Positions 34,194 to 42,710 of a stretch of DNA of 62,755 nt are shown piece by piece. The translations under genes were made by a program, and so were the position numbers. The notes beneath the pieces are model-generated. The model had not been told where the DNA came from, made no database searches, and worked only from the letters and a program-made list of their open reading frames with translations. Numbering within the stretch: the stretch's first letter is position 1; each line of letters opens with the position of its first letter. Source of the stretch: an alpha proteobacterium SCGC AAA536-K22 (GTDB lineage: Bacteria > Pseudomonadota > Alphaproteobacteria > Puniceispirillales > Marisalimonadaceae); contig ATWQ01000012.1 of assembly GCA_000421325.1 (NCBI GenBank), positions 1 through 62,755 on the forward strand, in the 5' to 3' direction.

Positions 34194-35384
34194 TTAATAT
34201 GATCTAGGCATCCCCAAAACATGTTCAGCTAAGTAAGATAATATTAAATTAGTAGAAATTGGGGCTACTTGATACAATCTAGCTTCCCTAAACTTTCTTT
34301 CAACATCATATTCCTCTGCAAAACCAAAGCCACCGTGGGTTTGCACACAAGCTTCAGCAGCCGCCCATGAGGCATCTGCTGCTAGCAATTTTGCAGTATT
34401 TGCTTCTTCACCAATCGGCTTGCCAGCTTCATATAGTCTAGCTGCATGATAAACCATAAGCTCTGCAGCCCTCATTTGAGCATAAGCCTTGGCAATTGGG
34501 AACTGAATACCTTGGTTTTTACCAATTGCTCTTCCAAAAATATTTCTATCATTAGCATAATCAGTTGATTTTTTAGTAAACCACTTTGCGTCACCTATAC
34601 ACTCTGCAGCAATTAAAATTCTTTCTGCATTCATGCCTGACAAAATGTATCTAAAACCCTTGTCTACCTCGCCTATAAGATTAGAAGCAGGAATTCTAAG
34701 GTTATCAAAAAAAACTTCAGTAGTAGAGTGGTTCATCATTGTTCTTATAGGCCTGATAGTAAGACCATTTCCTTTTGCCTTTCTCATATCTAAAAGAAAA
34801 ACAGAGAGACCTTCAGTCTTTTTATTAACTTGATTTAAAGGTGTTGTTCTAGCTAACAACAACATTAAATCTGAATGCTCAGCCCTACTGGTCCAAATTT
34901 TTTGTCCATTAATTATGTAATCATCTCCATCACGCACAGCTACAGTTCTTAAACTTGTAGTGTCTGTACCACTAGTTGGTTCGGTTACGCCGAATGCTTG
35001 TAACCTTAAAGTTCCGTCAGCAATCTTTGGCAAGTATTCTTTTTTTTGTGCATCAGATCCATGTCTTAGAACAGTTCCCATTGTATACATTTGTGCGTGA
35101 CACGCTGCGGCATTACAACCTTGATGATGTATTTCTTCTAAAATGACAGATGCTGCAACCATTCCTAAACCAACGCCACCATATTCTTCCGGTATAAGGG
35201 CTCCCAAAAAACCCGCATCAGTCAAAGCTTTAACAAATTCTGTAGGATAACCTTGCTCTCTGTCAAGTTTCCTCCAATATTCACCTTGAAAATCACCGCA
35301 TAGTTTAGCTACTGATTCTCTTACATCTGTAATCATACTATCTTCGGTATCTGAATTTTCTACTTGAATAGTGCTATCAGGCAT
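34194..35384 (-). CDS. Acyl-CoA dehydrogenase
   Basis: About 396 residues with the three ACAD domains. FAD/substrate blocks are AFGVTEPTSGTDT (about residues 130-142) and WTSRAEHSD, and the C-terminal block is THGGFGFAEEY. The medium-chain enzyme's catalytic Glu (IYEGT) is replaced here by QVAPIST. A Glu in GMNAERIL matches the position used by isovaleryl-CoA and long-chain dehydrogenases, so it may be the base. The ATG at 35384, with GAGG seven bases upstream, is preferred to the one at 35396. The substrate is not predictable. Confidence 0.87.
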   Translation of the reverse strand: MPDSTIQVENSDTEDSMITDVRESVAKLCGDFQGEYWRKLDREQGYPTEFVKALTDAGFLGALIPEEYGGVGLGMVAASVILEEIHHQGCNAAACHAQMYTMGTVLRHGSDAQKKEYLPKIADGTLRLQAFGVTEPTSGTDTTSLRTVAVRDGDDYIINGQKIWTSRAEHSDLMLLLARTTPLNQVNKKTEGLSVFLLDMRKAKGNGLTIRPIRTMMNHSTTEVFFDNLRIPASNLIGEVDKGFRYILSGMNAERILIAAECIGDAKWFTKKSTDYANDRNIFGRAIGKNQGIQFPIAKAYAQMRAAELMVYHAARLYEAGKPIGEEANTAKLLAADASWAAAEACVQTHGGFGFAEEYDVERKFREARLYQVAPISTNLILSYLAEHVLGMPRSY

Positions 35385-35524
35385 TTTAGTCCTCATAAAT
35401 GTATTATGTTATAGTTATGAATATAATAATTTAATCTTATAATACTAGCTTATTTATCTTAATTAGTATTAATTATTTGATATAGCGTAAATACGATGAT
35501 CATTAAATGATTTGGAGATTACAA

Positions 35525-35941
35525 ATGAAACTAGAATTTCACCATATAAATTTTGTGTCAAAAAATATAGATGAAATGAATAATTTTTATAAAAAAATCC
35601 TTAGTATGGATAGTATTCCAATAGAAAACTTTCCCCGAACAGAAGAAACTGCAGATAGTGGGTATAGTGGCAAAATCAATTTTGTGACTGAAGGTAAAAT
35701 TGAAATGCATCTTGCTGAACGAGACTTAAATGTTGCTTTTAAAAACAATCAGACAATTAATCCTGTTGATAATGGACATATAGCATTTAGGACAGATGAT
35801 ATAAAAACCTTTATTGAGAGACTTAAGAAAGAAAAAATTCCCTATTCAGATTACGGAACCACTTTTGCTAAGGAATGGCATCAAGTTTTCTTTCAAGATC
35901 CAGAAGGTAATATAGTCGAAGTTCACCAAAAAATTTCATAA
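35525..35941 (+). CDS. VOC-family (glyoxalase/bleomycin-resistance fold) protein
   Basis: The 138-residue protein from the ATG at 35525 has paired beta-alpha-beta-beta-beta modules. Putative metal ligands are His in LEFHHINF near the start, Glu in KIEMHLAE, His in GHIAFR, and Glu in GNIVEVHQ. It belongs to the vicinal oxygen chelate superfamily (glyoxalase I, dioxygenases, fosfomycin resistance). Specific function cannot be assigned. GGAG lies nine bases before the start, which excludes the earlier ATG at 35507. The MFS gene follows after eight bases. Confidence 0.78.
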   Translation: MKLEFHHINFVSKNIDEMNNFYKKILSMDSIPIENFPRTEETADSGYSGKINFVTEGKIEMHLAERDLNVAFKNNQTINPVDNGHIAFRTDDIKTFIERLKKEKIPYSDYGTTFAKEWHQVFFQDPEGNIVEVHQKIS

Positions 35942-35949
35942 TATATTGA

Positions 35950-37185
35950 ATGATTAGGGAATGTTTTAAAAATACAGATTTTCGAGTTCTTTGGGGTGCA
36001 GGTTGCATGACTGGAATTGCACGTGCTATGGAGTTTTTAGCCCTAAGTCTGTATGCCCTTCAAGAGCTGGGTATTCCATATTTAGTAACAGTAATCTTCG
36101 CAGCAAGAATGTTGCCAATGAGCCTTTTGGGGATAGTTATAGGTACAATTTCAGAAAGGGTGTCTCCGATTTTGGTAATCAAAATCATCTACTCACTTTC
36201 TAACATTTTTACTGGCATGGCTGTAATATTAGTTTTTACAGATAATTTTAATATGTTTTTTGCATTTACTCTTGCATTTATAAATGGAATTACGTGGGTA
36301 GTAGATCTTGCCGTAAGACGTCGCGTGCTAGCTGATAATATTAAGAAAAAACTTTTAAGTTCTTCACTCGCAATGGAAACATTGTCTAATAATGCTACTA
36401 GGTTTATAGGTCCTCTATGTGCCGGAACACTCTATACTTTTGTAGGGCTAACTGGAATATTTATTCTTCAATTTCTAATGTATCTCTTAGCTTTAGGATT
36501 AATCATTAGATTTAAAAACAATACTAATAAGGATATTATTTTAAATTCCCCCCCCCAAATTACATTAGCTATAAAAGAGCATTGGGCACATGGTCTTTTG
36601 GATGAGATATTAAAAACAGGAAAAAGTGTATATAGTCTTGTAAGTTTAAGAATGGTATTAATAACGACTCTAATCTTTAATATTTTTGGTTTTCCGTTAG
36701 TTTCATTAATACCAGTATTAGGTAGAGAAAAGTTAATATTATCTGAATTTAATATTGGAGTTTTAGCGTCCTCAGAGGGATTAGGAGCTCTTATAGGAGC
36801 TTTAATTATTGGCAATCTTTCTCCACAAAAATATCTATCAGTAATCTTTATAACAGGTGTAAGTGGATTTTTTTTGGGTATGTTTTTATTTTCTTACTCA
36901 CCTAATCTGTTACTGGCTTTTATAAGTTTAACATTTGGGGGTATTTTTTTATCAGGTTTTAGTACAATGCAAGGCGCACTTGTTTATCAAGCATCTTCCA
37001 AGTCAAAAGGAAATAATTTTGGCATATTAGTAACTTGTATTGGGACAGCGCCACTTGGTCTTATGAATTTATCTTGGATAATGACTTTCATTCCAGTTGA
37101 CAGAACAATCCAAATAAATGTGTTTATGGGATTATTCTGCCTACTAATAACTATTTTTTATTTTTTCTTTAGAAGATCAAAATAA
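35950..37185 (+). CDS. MFS transporter
   Basis: The 411-residue protein shows about 12 hydrophobic helices and a central loop near residues 190-235. It resembles the MFS_3/enterobactin-exporter-like group, and the substrate is unknown. Its start lies eight bases after the VOC gene, so they are probably cotranscribed. A run of nine C bases (36548-36556) encodes the SPP stretch of the central loop. It converges on htpG with five bases between. Confidence 0.82.
   Translation: MIRECFKNTDFRVLWGAGCMTGIARAMEFLALSLYALQELGIPYLVTVIFAARMLPMSLLGIVIGTISERVSPILVIKIIYSLSNIFTGMAVILVFTDNFNMFFAFTLAFINGITWVVDLAVRRRVLADNIKKKLLSSSLAMETLSNNATRFIGPLCAGTLYTFVGLTGIFILQFLMYLLALGLIIRFKNNTNKDIILNSPPQITLAIKEHWAHGLLDEILKTGKSVYSLVSLRMVLITTLIFNIFGFPLVSLIPVLGREKLILSEFNIGVLASSEGLGALIGALIIGNLSPQKYLSVIFITGVSGFFLGMFLFSYSPNLLLAFISLTFGGIFLSGFSTMQGALVYQASSKSKGNNFGILVTCIGTAPLGLMNLSWIMTFIPVDRTIQINVFMGLFCLLITIFYFFFRRSK
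36548..36556 (+). repeat. C9 homopolymer tract inside the MFS gene
   Basis: Nine consecutive C bases lie in the coding sequence near codon 200, in DNA that is otherwise about 70% AT. Such tracts can slip during replication and would switch the gene off by frameshift. The frame is intact here. Confidence 0.9.
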
Positions 37186-37190
37186 ATTCT

Positions 37191-39089
37191 TTAATTTGGA
37201 ATGGCTTTTAATAAAAACTGGTTCATGATTTTACTAAATTGAGCTGGGTCAGCTGGCATCTTACCTTCCATCAACCTAGCCTGTTCAAATAAAAGAGTTC
37301 CGGCATCACTTACTAAGTCGTTATCTTCTTTTTTACTTAGTAGTGACTTCATATTTTTAATAAGAGAGTGGTCTCCATTAATTTCTAAAATTCTTGGAGC
37401 TCCCTTGTAGTTTGTATCTCTCTGTGCCATCAATTGCTCCATAGCAATATCCATATCACCCTCATCAGCAACTAAGCAAACGGGACTATCAGTTAACTTA
37501 GACGATAATCTTATGTCTTTAACCTGATCACCTAACACGACTTTTAATTGAGCAACTAAATCAACATATTCTTTATCTTGTTTTTCTTTTTCACTCTTGT
37601 CGTCTTTTTTCTTATCTTTATTTTTTGCATCAAGTTCATCTAAATTAATCTGTCCCTGTGTAATTGAAGTAAACTTCTTTTCTTTAAAAGAGCCAACCAT
37701 AGGTAGCCAAAACTGATCAATTGCATCTGTCATAATCAAGACAGGTACTTTTTTAGATTTAAAGCCTTCCAAGTGAGGACTCGCCAAAGCTTGAGCATTT
37801 GTTTCAGCAGAGATATAGTATATATCCTTTTGAGTTTCAGGCATTTTTTCTAAATATTCAGATAATGATATTGGGTCATCATTTTCATTAGTTGAGAACC
37901 TACATAAATCTAATAATGCTTCCTTTCTTTCTACATCTTCATATAAGCCTTCTTTTAAAACAGCTCCATACTCTTTCCAAAAACTTTTATAACCATCTAA
38001 GTTTTTTTCACTCACTTTCTTGAGTTCTCTTAAAATTTTTCCAACTAAAGACTTACTGATCTTTGCGACAGCAGGATTATTTTGAAGCATTTCTCGGCTC
38101 ACATTCAGATCTATATCTTGAGTATCAACCAAACCTTTGATGAATCTTAAGTAACTTGGAATTAGAGCATCACATTTATCTGTAATGAATACTCTATTTA
38201 TATATAATTTTAATGAGGATTTTCTTTCTGGATTGAATAAGTCAAATGGTCTTGTTGAGGGAACACATATAAGATTAGTGTAACTAATTGTACCTTCGGT
38301 GTTATTATGCATAGTTAGAAGTGGTTTACCATAACCTGCACCAATGTGTGAAAAAAATTCTTGATATTGCTCATCTTTAATTTCTTTTGTTGGTCTGGTC
38401 CATAAAGCTGAGGCTTCATTTAAAGTTTTTATTTCAGCGTCTTTTTTGTCAATTTCATGCATTTTAACAGGATAAGAAATATGATCTGAATATTTTCTAA
38501 CAATGAATTGGAGTCTAGTTTCTTCTAAAAATTCTTTAGCATCTTTTTTTAATTTAAGTGTAATAGACGTTCCAAAATCTTCTTTGTCAGTTTTTTCTAA
38601 ATTAAAACCTGTCTTTCCATCCGAAGACCATTTCCATGCTTGGTTTTCACCTACTTTTTTAGATAACACATCTACACTGTCAGACACCATAAAAGAGGCA
38701 TAGAAACCTACACCAAATTGTCCAATCATAGACATGTCTGATTTTTTATCTTTACTATTCGTTGCCATTTGTTCTAGGAATGCTTTTGTTCCTGATCTTG
38801 CAATAGTGCCTAGAGAAGATTTTAAATCTTCTTCATTCATCCCAATACCGTTATCCGATATTGTTAAAGTCTTTTCTTTATTATTAACTTCAATTTTTAT
38901 TTCAGACGTATCTGAAGAAATAGCAATTTTTTTATCAGTCAAGCCAAGATATTTTCTTTTATCAAGGGCATCTGAAGCATTTGAGACCAACTCACGTAAA
39001 AAAATCTCTCTTTCAGAGTAAAGAGAATTAATAACTATATCTAGAATTTTACCTGTATCAGCTTCGAATTTATTATTCATATTGGTCAT
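37191..39089 (-). CDS. htpG: Chaperone HtpG (Hsp90)
   Basis: The 632-residue protein has all Hsp90 landmarks: ELVSNASDALDK (Bergerat ATP site, about residues 34-45), DNGIGM, IGQFGVGFYASF near 125, the middle-domain RVFITDKCDALIPSYLRF, and a C-terminal dimerisation part. Length is normal for HtpG. It is an ATP-dependent cytosolic chaperone. The ATG at 39089 has GGGGA seven bases upstream. It is a single-gene unit, divergent from the frameshifted dehydrogenase gene. No CIRCE or heat-shock promoter was recognised in the 103-base gap. Confidence 0.97.
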   Translation of the reverse strand: MTNMNNKFEADTGKILDIVINSLYSEREIFLRELVSNASDALDKRKYLGLTDKKIAISSDTSEIKIEVNNKEKTLTISDNGIGMNEEDLKSSLGTIARSGTKAFLEQMATNSKDKKSDMSMIGQFGVGFYASFMVSDSVDVLSKKVGENQAWKWSSDGKTGFNLEKTDKEDFGTSITLKLKKDAKEFLEETRLQFIVRKYSDHISYPVKMHEIDKKDAEIKTLNEASALWTRPTKEIKDEQYQEFFSHIGAGYGKPLLTMHNNTEGTISYTNLICVPSTRPFDLFNPERKSSLKLYINRVFITDKCDALIPSYLRFIKGLVDTQDIDLNVSREMLQNNPAVAKISKSLVGKILRELKKVSEKNLDGYKSFWKEYGAVLKEGLYEDVERKEALLDLCRFSTNENDDPISLSEYLEKMPETQKDIYYISAETNAQALASPHLEGFKSKKVPVLIMTDAIDQFWLPMVGSFKEKKFTSITQGQINLDELDAKNKDKKKDDKSEKEKQDKEYVDLVAQLKVVLGDQVKDIRLSSKLTDSPVCLVADEGDMDIAMEQLMAQRDTNYKGAPRILEINGDHSLIKNMKSLLSKKEDNDLVSDAGTLLFEQARLMEGKMPADPAQFSKIMNQFLLKAIPN

Positions 39090-39192
39090 CGATGATCCCC
39101 ATTAATTAATTATTATGTTATGATAATTGGGTACTAAAATTAATATTTTCAAGAGAGATAATGATTTTTTAAAATTTAAAATGGGAGTTTTT

Positions 39193-40084
39193 ATGAATAG
39201 AATTGGTCTTTGTGGCACAGGTAAGATGGGTTTGGAAATTGCTAAAAGATTGTTGGATTGTGATCAGATTGTAACAGCATGGAATAGAACGCAAAGTAAA
39301 GTAGCACCACTCATTGAATTTGGAGCAAAAAGAGCTACAAATATTTCAGAATTAGTTAAAAATAATGATGTAATCTTAATTATTGTAGGAAATGATGTAG
39401 CACTTGATTACATCTACGAAAATTCTGACGGAATTAAAAGTCAAGATTTAAAAAATAAAATTATAATAGAGCTAAGTACGACTAGCGTAGAAAAAATGAA
39501 ATCTTTAGAACAGACCATTCATTCCTTAAACGGTGAATTTATAGAATGTCCCGTTGGTGGATCAACAAAGCCAGCACGAGATGGGAATTTGTTAGGGTTA
39601 GTTGGTGGGAATAAGAAAACTTTTGAAAAAATTGAGTATATCTTAAAGCTCATTTGTAAGAGATATGAATATCTTGGTGAAGTTGGTAAAGGAACTGCTA
39701 TGAAGTTAGCCATTAACCTTCCATTGATGGTTTATTGGCAAGCTTTAGGTGAAGCCATGTCTATAGCAACAAATTCAGGAATTAAATTTGATAAAGCTTT
39801 AGATATAATGATGGATAGCTCCGGAGCAGCAAAAGTAGCACACCTCAAGTCTAATATCATATTACAGGCAATTAAAAAATGAGAATAATTTAGGTTCAAC
39901 ATTTAATGTATCTTCATCTTTAAAAGATATTAATTTAATGATTGAAGAAGGAGAAAAATTTAATAATCAATTACATGTTATCAAAAGTACTAAATCTTAT
40001 GTACAAGCAGCAGTAAATGACGGTTGGTCAGATCATGATGCCTCATTATTAAGTGTTTATATTAATAAAAAATTAAGGAATTAG
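39193..40084 (+). pseudogene. 3-hydroxyacid dehydrogenase-family gene broken by a +1 frameshift in an A6 run
   Basis: The first frame (to 39882) encodes GLCGTGKMGLEIAKRL, CPVGGSTKPARDG and GKGTAMKLAINL, the NAD, substrate and catalytic-Lys blocks of the 3-hydroxyisobutyrate dehydrogenase family. It ends at AIKK and a stop. From 39878 the next frame continues with NNLGSTFNVSSSLKDINLMI to TAG at 40082-40084, which is the normal C-terminal domain. Deleting one A from 39874-39879 restores a 296-residue protein. The start at 39193 has GGGA six bases upstream. It may be a pseudogene or a homopolymer sequencing error. It converges on the aldolase gene. Confidence 0.88.
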
Positions 40085-40087
40085 CTT

Positions 40088-40864
40088 TTAATTAGCATAA
40101 TCAGGGTTTTCTTGATCTAATATTGATTTTATTTCTCTCAAAAACGCAGTTCCTGCAGGATGTGGATGCTCTTCATTATCTAATTCTTCTGCGGTTTTTT
40201 CGGCTATTTTATCATTTAAAATACTTATTTTTTTTCCAGTTTGAAGAGCATTAATATATGTTTGAGCGGCTCTTTCAAAATAATATAATCGGTTAAAAGT
40301 TTCCGCTACATTTGTACCAAAAATTAGTACACCGTGATTACCCATTATAAATGTGTGCCTTTTAGAATTTGATAAAAGATTTGCACACCTCTCACCTTCA
40401 TCTTCAAAAGCTAAACCACCGTAATTTTTATCAACAACTTGTCTTCCAAAAAACATTGCAGCAACCTGATTTATTGGAGGCAAAATACAATCTTCAAGAG
40501 ATGCTAAAGTTGTTGCATATACAGAATGAACATGCATTATGCATTTTGCGTGTGGACATAATTTATGAATAGCTCCGTGTAAACCCCATGCTGTTGCATC
40601 AGGTGGATTGTCTTTTGAAAGTACAGATTTGTCATTTACATCTAATAATAATAAATCAGAGGCTTTAATTCTCGAAAAATGCCACATATTTGGGTTCATT
40701 AAAAATTCTGTTCCTTCAGAATTAACGGCCAAACTAAAATGATTAGCAACGGCTTCATGTAAATTACTTCTTTCAGCCCACCTAAATGCGGCAGCTAAGT
40801 CTTTTCTCTCTTCTTGAAAGGAATCGTTAGATATATATGGTGAGGCTGATTTAATCTGGTTCAT
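40088..40864 (-). CDS. Class II aldolase/adducin-family protein
   Basis: The 258-residue protein has the aldolase-II zinc site: the HVHS pair (about residues 110-113) and a later His in MGNHGVLIFG, with an N-terminal SNLHEAVANHFS block. The family includes fuculose-phosphate aldolase, ribulose-5-phosphate epimerase and decarboxylases. The catalytic Glu expected in true aldolases is not obvious to me, so an aldolase, epimerase or decarboxylase function cannot be separated. It ends three bases from the frameshifted dehydrogenase gene on the other strand. Confidence 0.85.
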   Translation of the reverse strand: MNQIKSASPYISNDSFQEERKDLAAAFRWAERSNLHEAVANHFSLAVNSEGTEFLMNPNMWHFSRIKASDLLLLDVNDKSVLSKDNPPDATAWGLHGAIHKLCPHAKCIMHVHSVYATTLASLEDCILPPINQVAAMFFGRQVVDKNYGGLAFEDEGERCANLLSNSKRHTFIMGNHGVLIFGTNVAETFNRLYYFERAAQTYINALQTGKKISILNDKIAEKTAEELDNEEHPHPAGTAFLREIKSILDQENPDYAN

Positions 40865-40896
40865 TTTAAATTACCCTAAAATTATAATTTTTCATA

Positions 40897-40925
40897 TTGT
40901 CTTAAGTAGAGTCAAATATTATAAA
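40897..40925 (+). promoter_or_regulatory. Putative sigma-70 promoter for the SMR transporter gene
   Basis: TTGTCT (40897-40902), a 17-base spacer and TATAAA (40920-40925) precede the SMR gene by about 28 bases. AAGGA (40943-40947) forms the ribosome binding site. The match is good but common in AT-rich DNA. Confidence 0.4.
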
Positions 40926-40952
40926 TAAATAACATATTTTTTAAGGATTAAC

Positions 40953-41282
40953 ATGGGATATTTTTACCTTTTAATTGCTATTATTGGAGAGGTTGTTGGG
41001 ACTACTTATCTTAAGAGTACTAATAATTTTTCAGAGTTAATACCCAGCACCTATGTAGTCATTGGCTACGGAACAGCTTTTTACTTTATGATGCTGGCAA
41101 TGAAAACAATACCTATAGCTATTACATATTCAATATGGGCAGCTGTAGGAATTTCGGCTATTACAATTATAGGTGCGTTAAAATACAAAGAAATTCCAGA
41201 CCTATGGGCACTTTTAGGTCTAAGTTTAGTTGTAATTGGAGTGATAATCTTAGTTTTTTATAGTAAAATGAATGTGAACTAA
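40953..41282 (+). CDS. Small multidrug resistance (SMR/EmrE-like) transporter
   Basis: The 109-residue protein has four membrane helices. The essential Glu lies in IIGEVVGTTYLK (Glu12), followed by AITYSIWAAVGI in helix 3, both diagnostic of the SMR family. Members work as antiparallel dimers that exchange H+ for cationic drugs, guanidinium or polyamines. The EmrE-like TTYLK stretch favours the quaternary-cation group, though this is tentative. Its end overlaps the convergent lpd gene by four bases. Confidence 0.9.
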   Translation: MGYFYLLIAIIGEVVGTTYLKSTNNFSELIPSTYVVIGYGTAFYFMMLAMKTIPIAITYSIWAAVGISAITIIGALKYKEIPDLWALLGLSLVVIGVIILVFYSKMNVN

Positions 41283-42691
41283 AAATGAATAGCTTTAGAG
41301 TATGTTGCCAAAGCAGCTTCTTTAATAGCTTCATTAACGGTAGGATGGCCATGACAAATTCTTGCTACATCTTCGGATGATGCCCCAAAACCCATAGCAA
41401 TCGATAATTCATGTATTACAGTTCCTGCTTCATGACCTATCATATGAGCACCTAATATTTTATCAGTAGATTTATCAGAGAGTATTTTTACCATTCCATC
41501 AGTATGATTTATAGCTTTAGCTCTACTATTTGCTGAAAGTGGAAAAACACCTTTATTAAATAATATTCCTTCTTCTTTAAGTTCTTCTTCAGTTTTGCCA
41601 ATGACGGCAACTTCTGGTGCGGTATAAATTATACCTGGAACAAGATTATAATCCACATGGCCAGCTTCTCCATTTATTATCTCGACTGCCGCAACTCCGT
41701 CTTCCTCCGCTTTATGAGCTAACATTGGGCCTTTTATAACGTCTCCAATTGCATAAATATTATTAATAGAAGTTTGAAAATTACTGTTTGTTTTAATAAA
41801 GCCTTGTTCATCTATATCCAATTTTAAATCTTTAAGACCCAATCCATTAGTGTTTGGCTTTCTTCCAACTGCAACTAAAACAACATCTGCTTCTATTTCT
41901 TCTATATTTTCCTTAGCAACATCTCTAATTGATAAAATGACCTTATCTTCAACAATTTTTGTTGATTCAACAGCGTGACCTAATTTAAAATTTAAACCCT
42001 GTTTTTCGAGAATTTTCATGAACTTTTCAGCAACTTCGTTGTCCATTCCAGGCAAAATCCTTGGCAAATATTCTATTACTTCTACCTCGGATCCAAGTCT
42101 TCTCCAAACAGTCCCCATTTCAAGGCCTATTACACCAGCTCCAATTACAATCATTTTTTTTGGAACTTCTTTCAGTTCTAATGCACCAGTTGACGTAACT
42201 ATTTTCTTCTCATCAATATTAATATTTGGAAGATGAGCGGCCTCTGATCCTGTAGCAATTATTATGTTCTCAGCATGTATAATATCTTTGGTGTTATCGT
42301 TAGTAATTTCAATGGTGTTTGACGTTATTAATTTTGCTGCCCCAATATACTTACTCACTTTATTTTTTTTATAAAGAAAGTCGATACCCTTAGTAAGTTC
42401 TTCGACTATACCAGATTTTTTTTTCAATAATTTTGTTAAGTCTAAACTCACATCTTTACAAGTTATACCCCATTCTTCGTTGCCATTTAATTTAACTGAG
42501 TTTTCATATTGTTCAGATGCATGAAGCATTGCTTTAGATGGAATGCAACCTACATTTAAACAAGTACCACCTAAAGTTTTTCGTTTTTCTATACTGGCAA
42601 CTTTCATACCCTTTTGTGCCGCAACGATAGATGCTACGTATCCACCTGGACCAGAACCTATAACAACAAGATCATATTTTTTTTCAGACAT
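41279..42691 (-). CDS. lpd: Dihydrolipoamide dehydrogenase (E3)
   Basis: The 470-residue flavoprotein reoxidises dihydrolipoyl groups of E2 with NAD+. It has the FAD motif VVIGSGPGGYVAS, the redox disulfide GGTCLNVGCIPSK (about residues 42-54), the NAD motif VIGAGVIGLEMG, the FAD block NIYAIGDVIKGPMLAHKAEEDG, and the catalytic HGHPTVNE near the C-terminus. The ATG at 42691 with AGG six bases upstream is preferred to a TTG at 42697. It follows sucB by 19 bases as the last gene of sucA-sucB-lpd, so it serves 2-oxoglutarate dehydrogenase and perhaps other complexes. Confidence 0.97.
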   Translation of the reverse strand: MSEKKYDLVVIGSGPGGYVASIVAAQKGMKVASIEKRKTLGGTCLNVGCIPSKAMLHASEQYENSVKLNGNEEWGITCKDVSLDLTKLLKKKSGIVEELTKGIDFLYKKNKVSKYIGAAKLITSNTIEITNDNTKDIIHAENIIIATGSEAAHLPNINIDEKKIVTSTGALELKEVPKKMIVIGAGVIGLEMGTVWRRLGSEVEVIEYLPRILPGMDNEVAEKFMKILEKQGLNFKLGHAVESTKIVEDKVILSIRDVAKENIEEIEADVVLVAVGRKPNTNGLGLKDLKLDIDEQGFIKTNSNFQTSINNIYAIGDVIKGPMLAHKAEEDGVAAVEIINGEAGHVDYNLVPGIIYTAPEVAVIGKTEEELKEEGILFNKGVFPLSANSRAKAINHTDGMVKILSDKSTDKILGAHMIGHEAGTVIHELSIAMGFGASSEDVARICHGHPTVNEAIKEAALATYSKAIHF

Positions 42692-42710
42692 ATTCAACCT
42701 TTACTTACAA

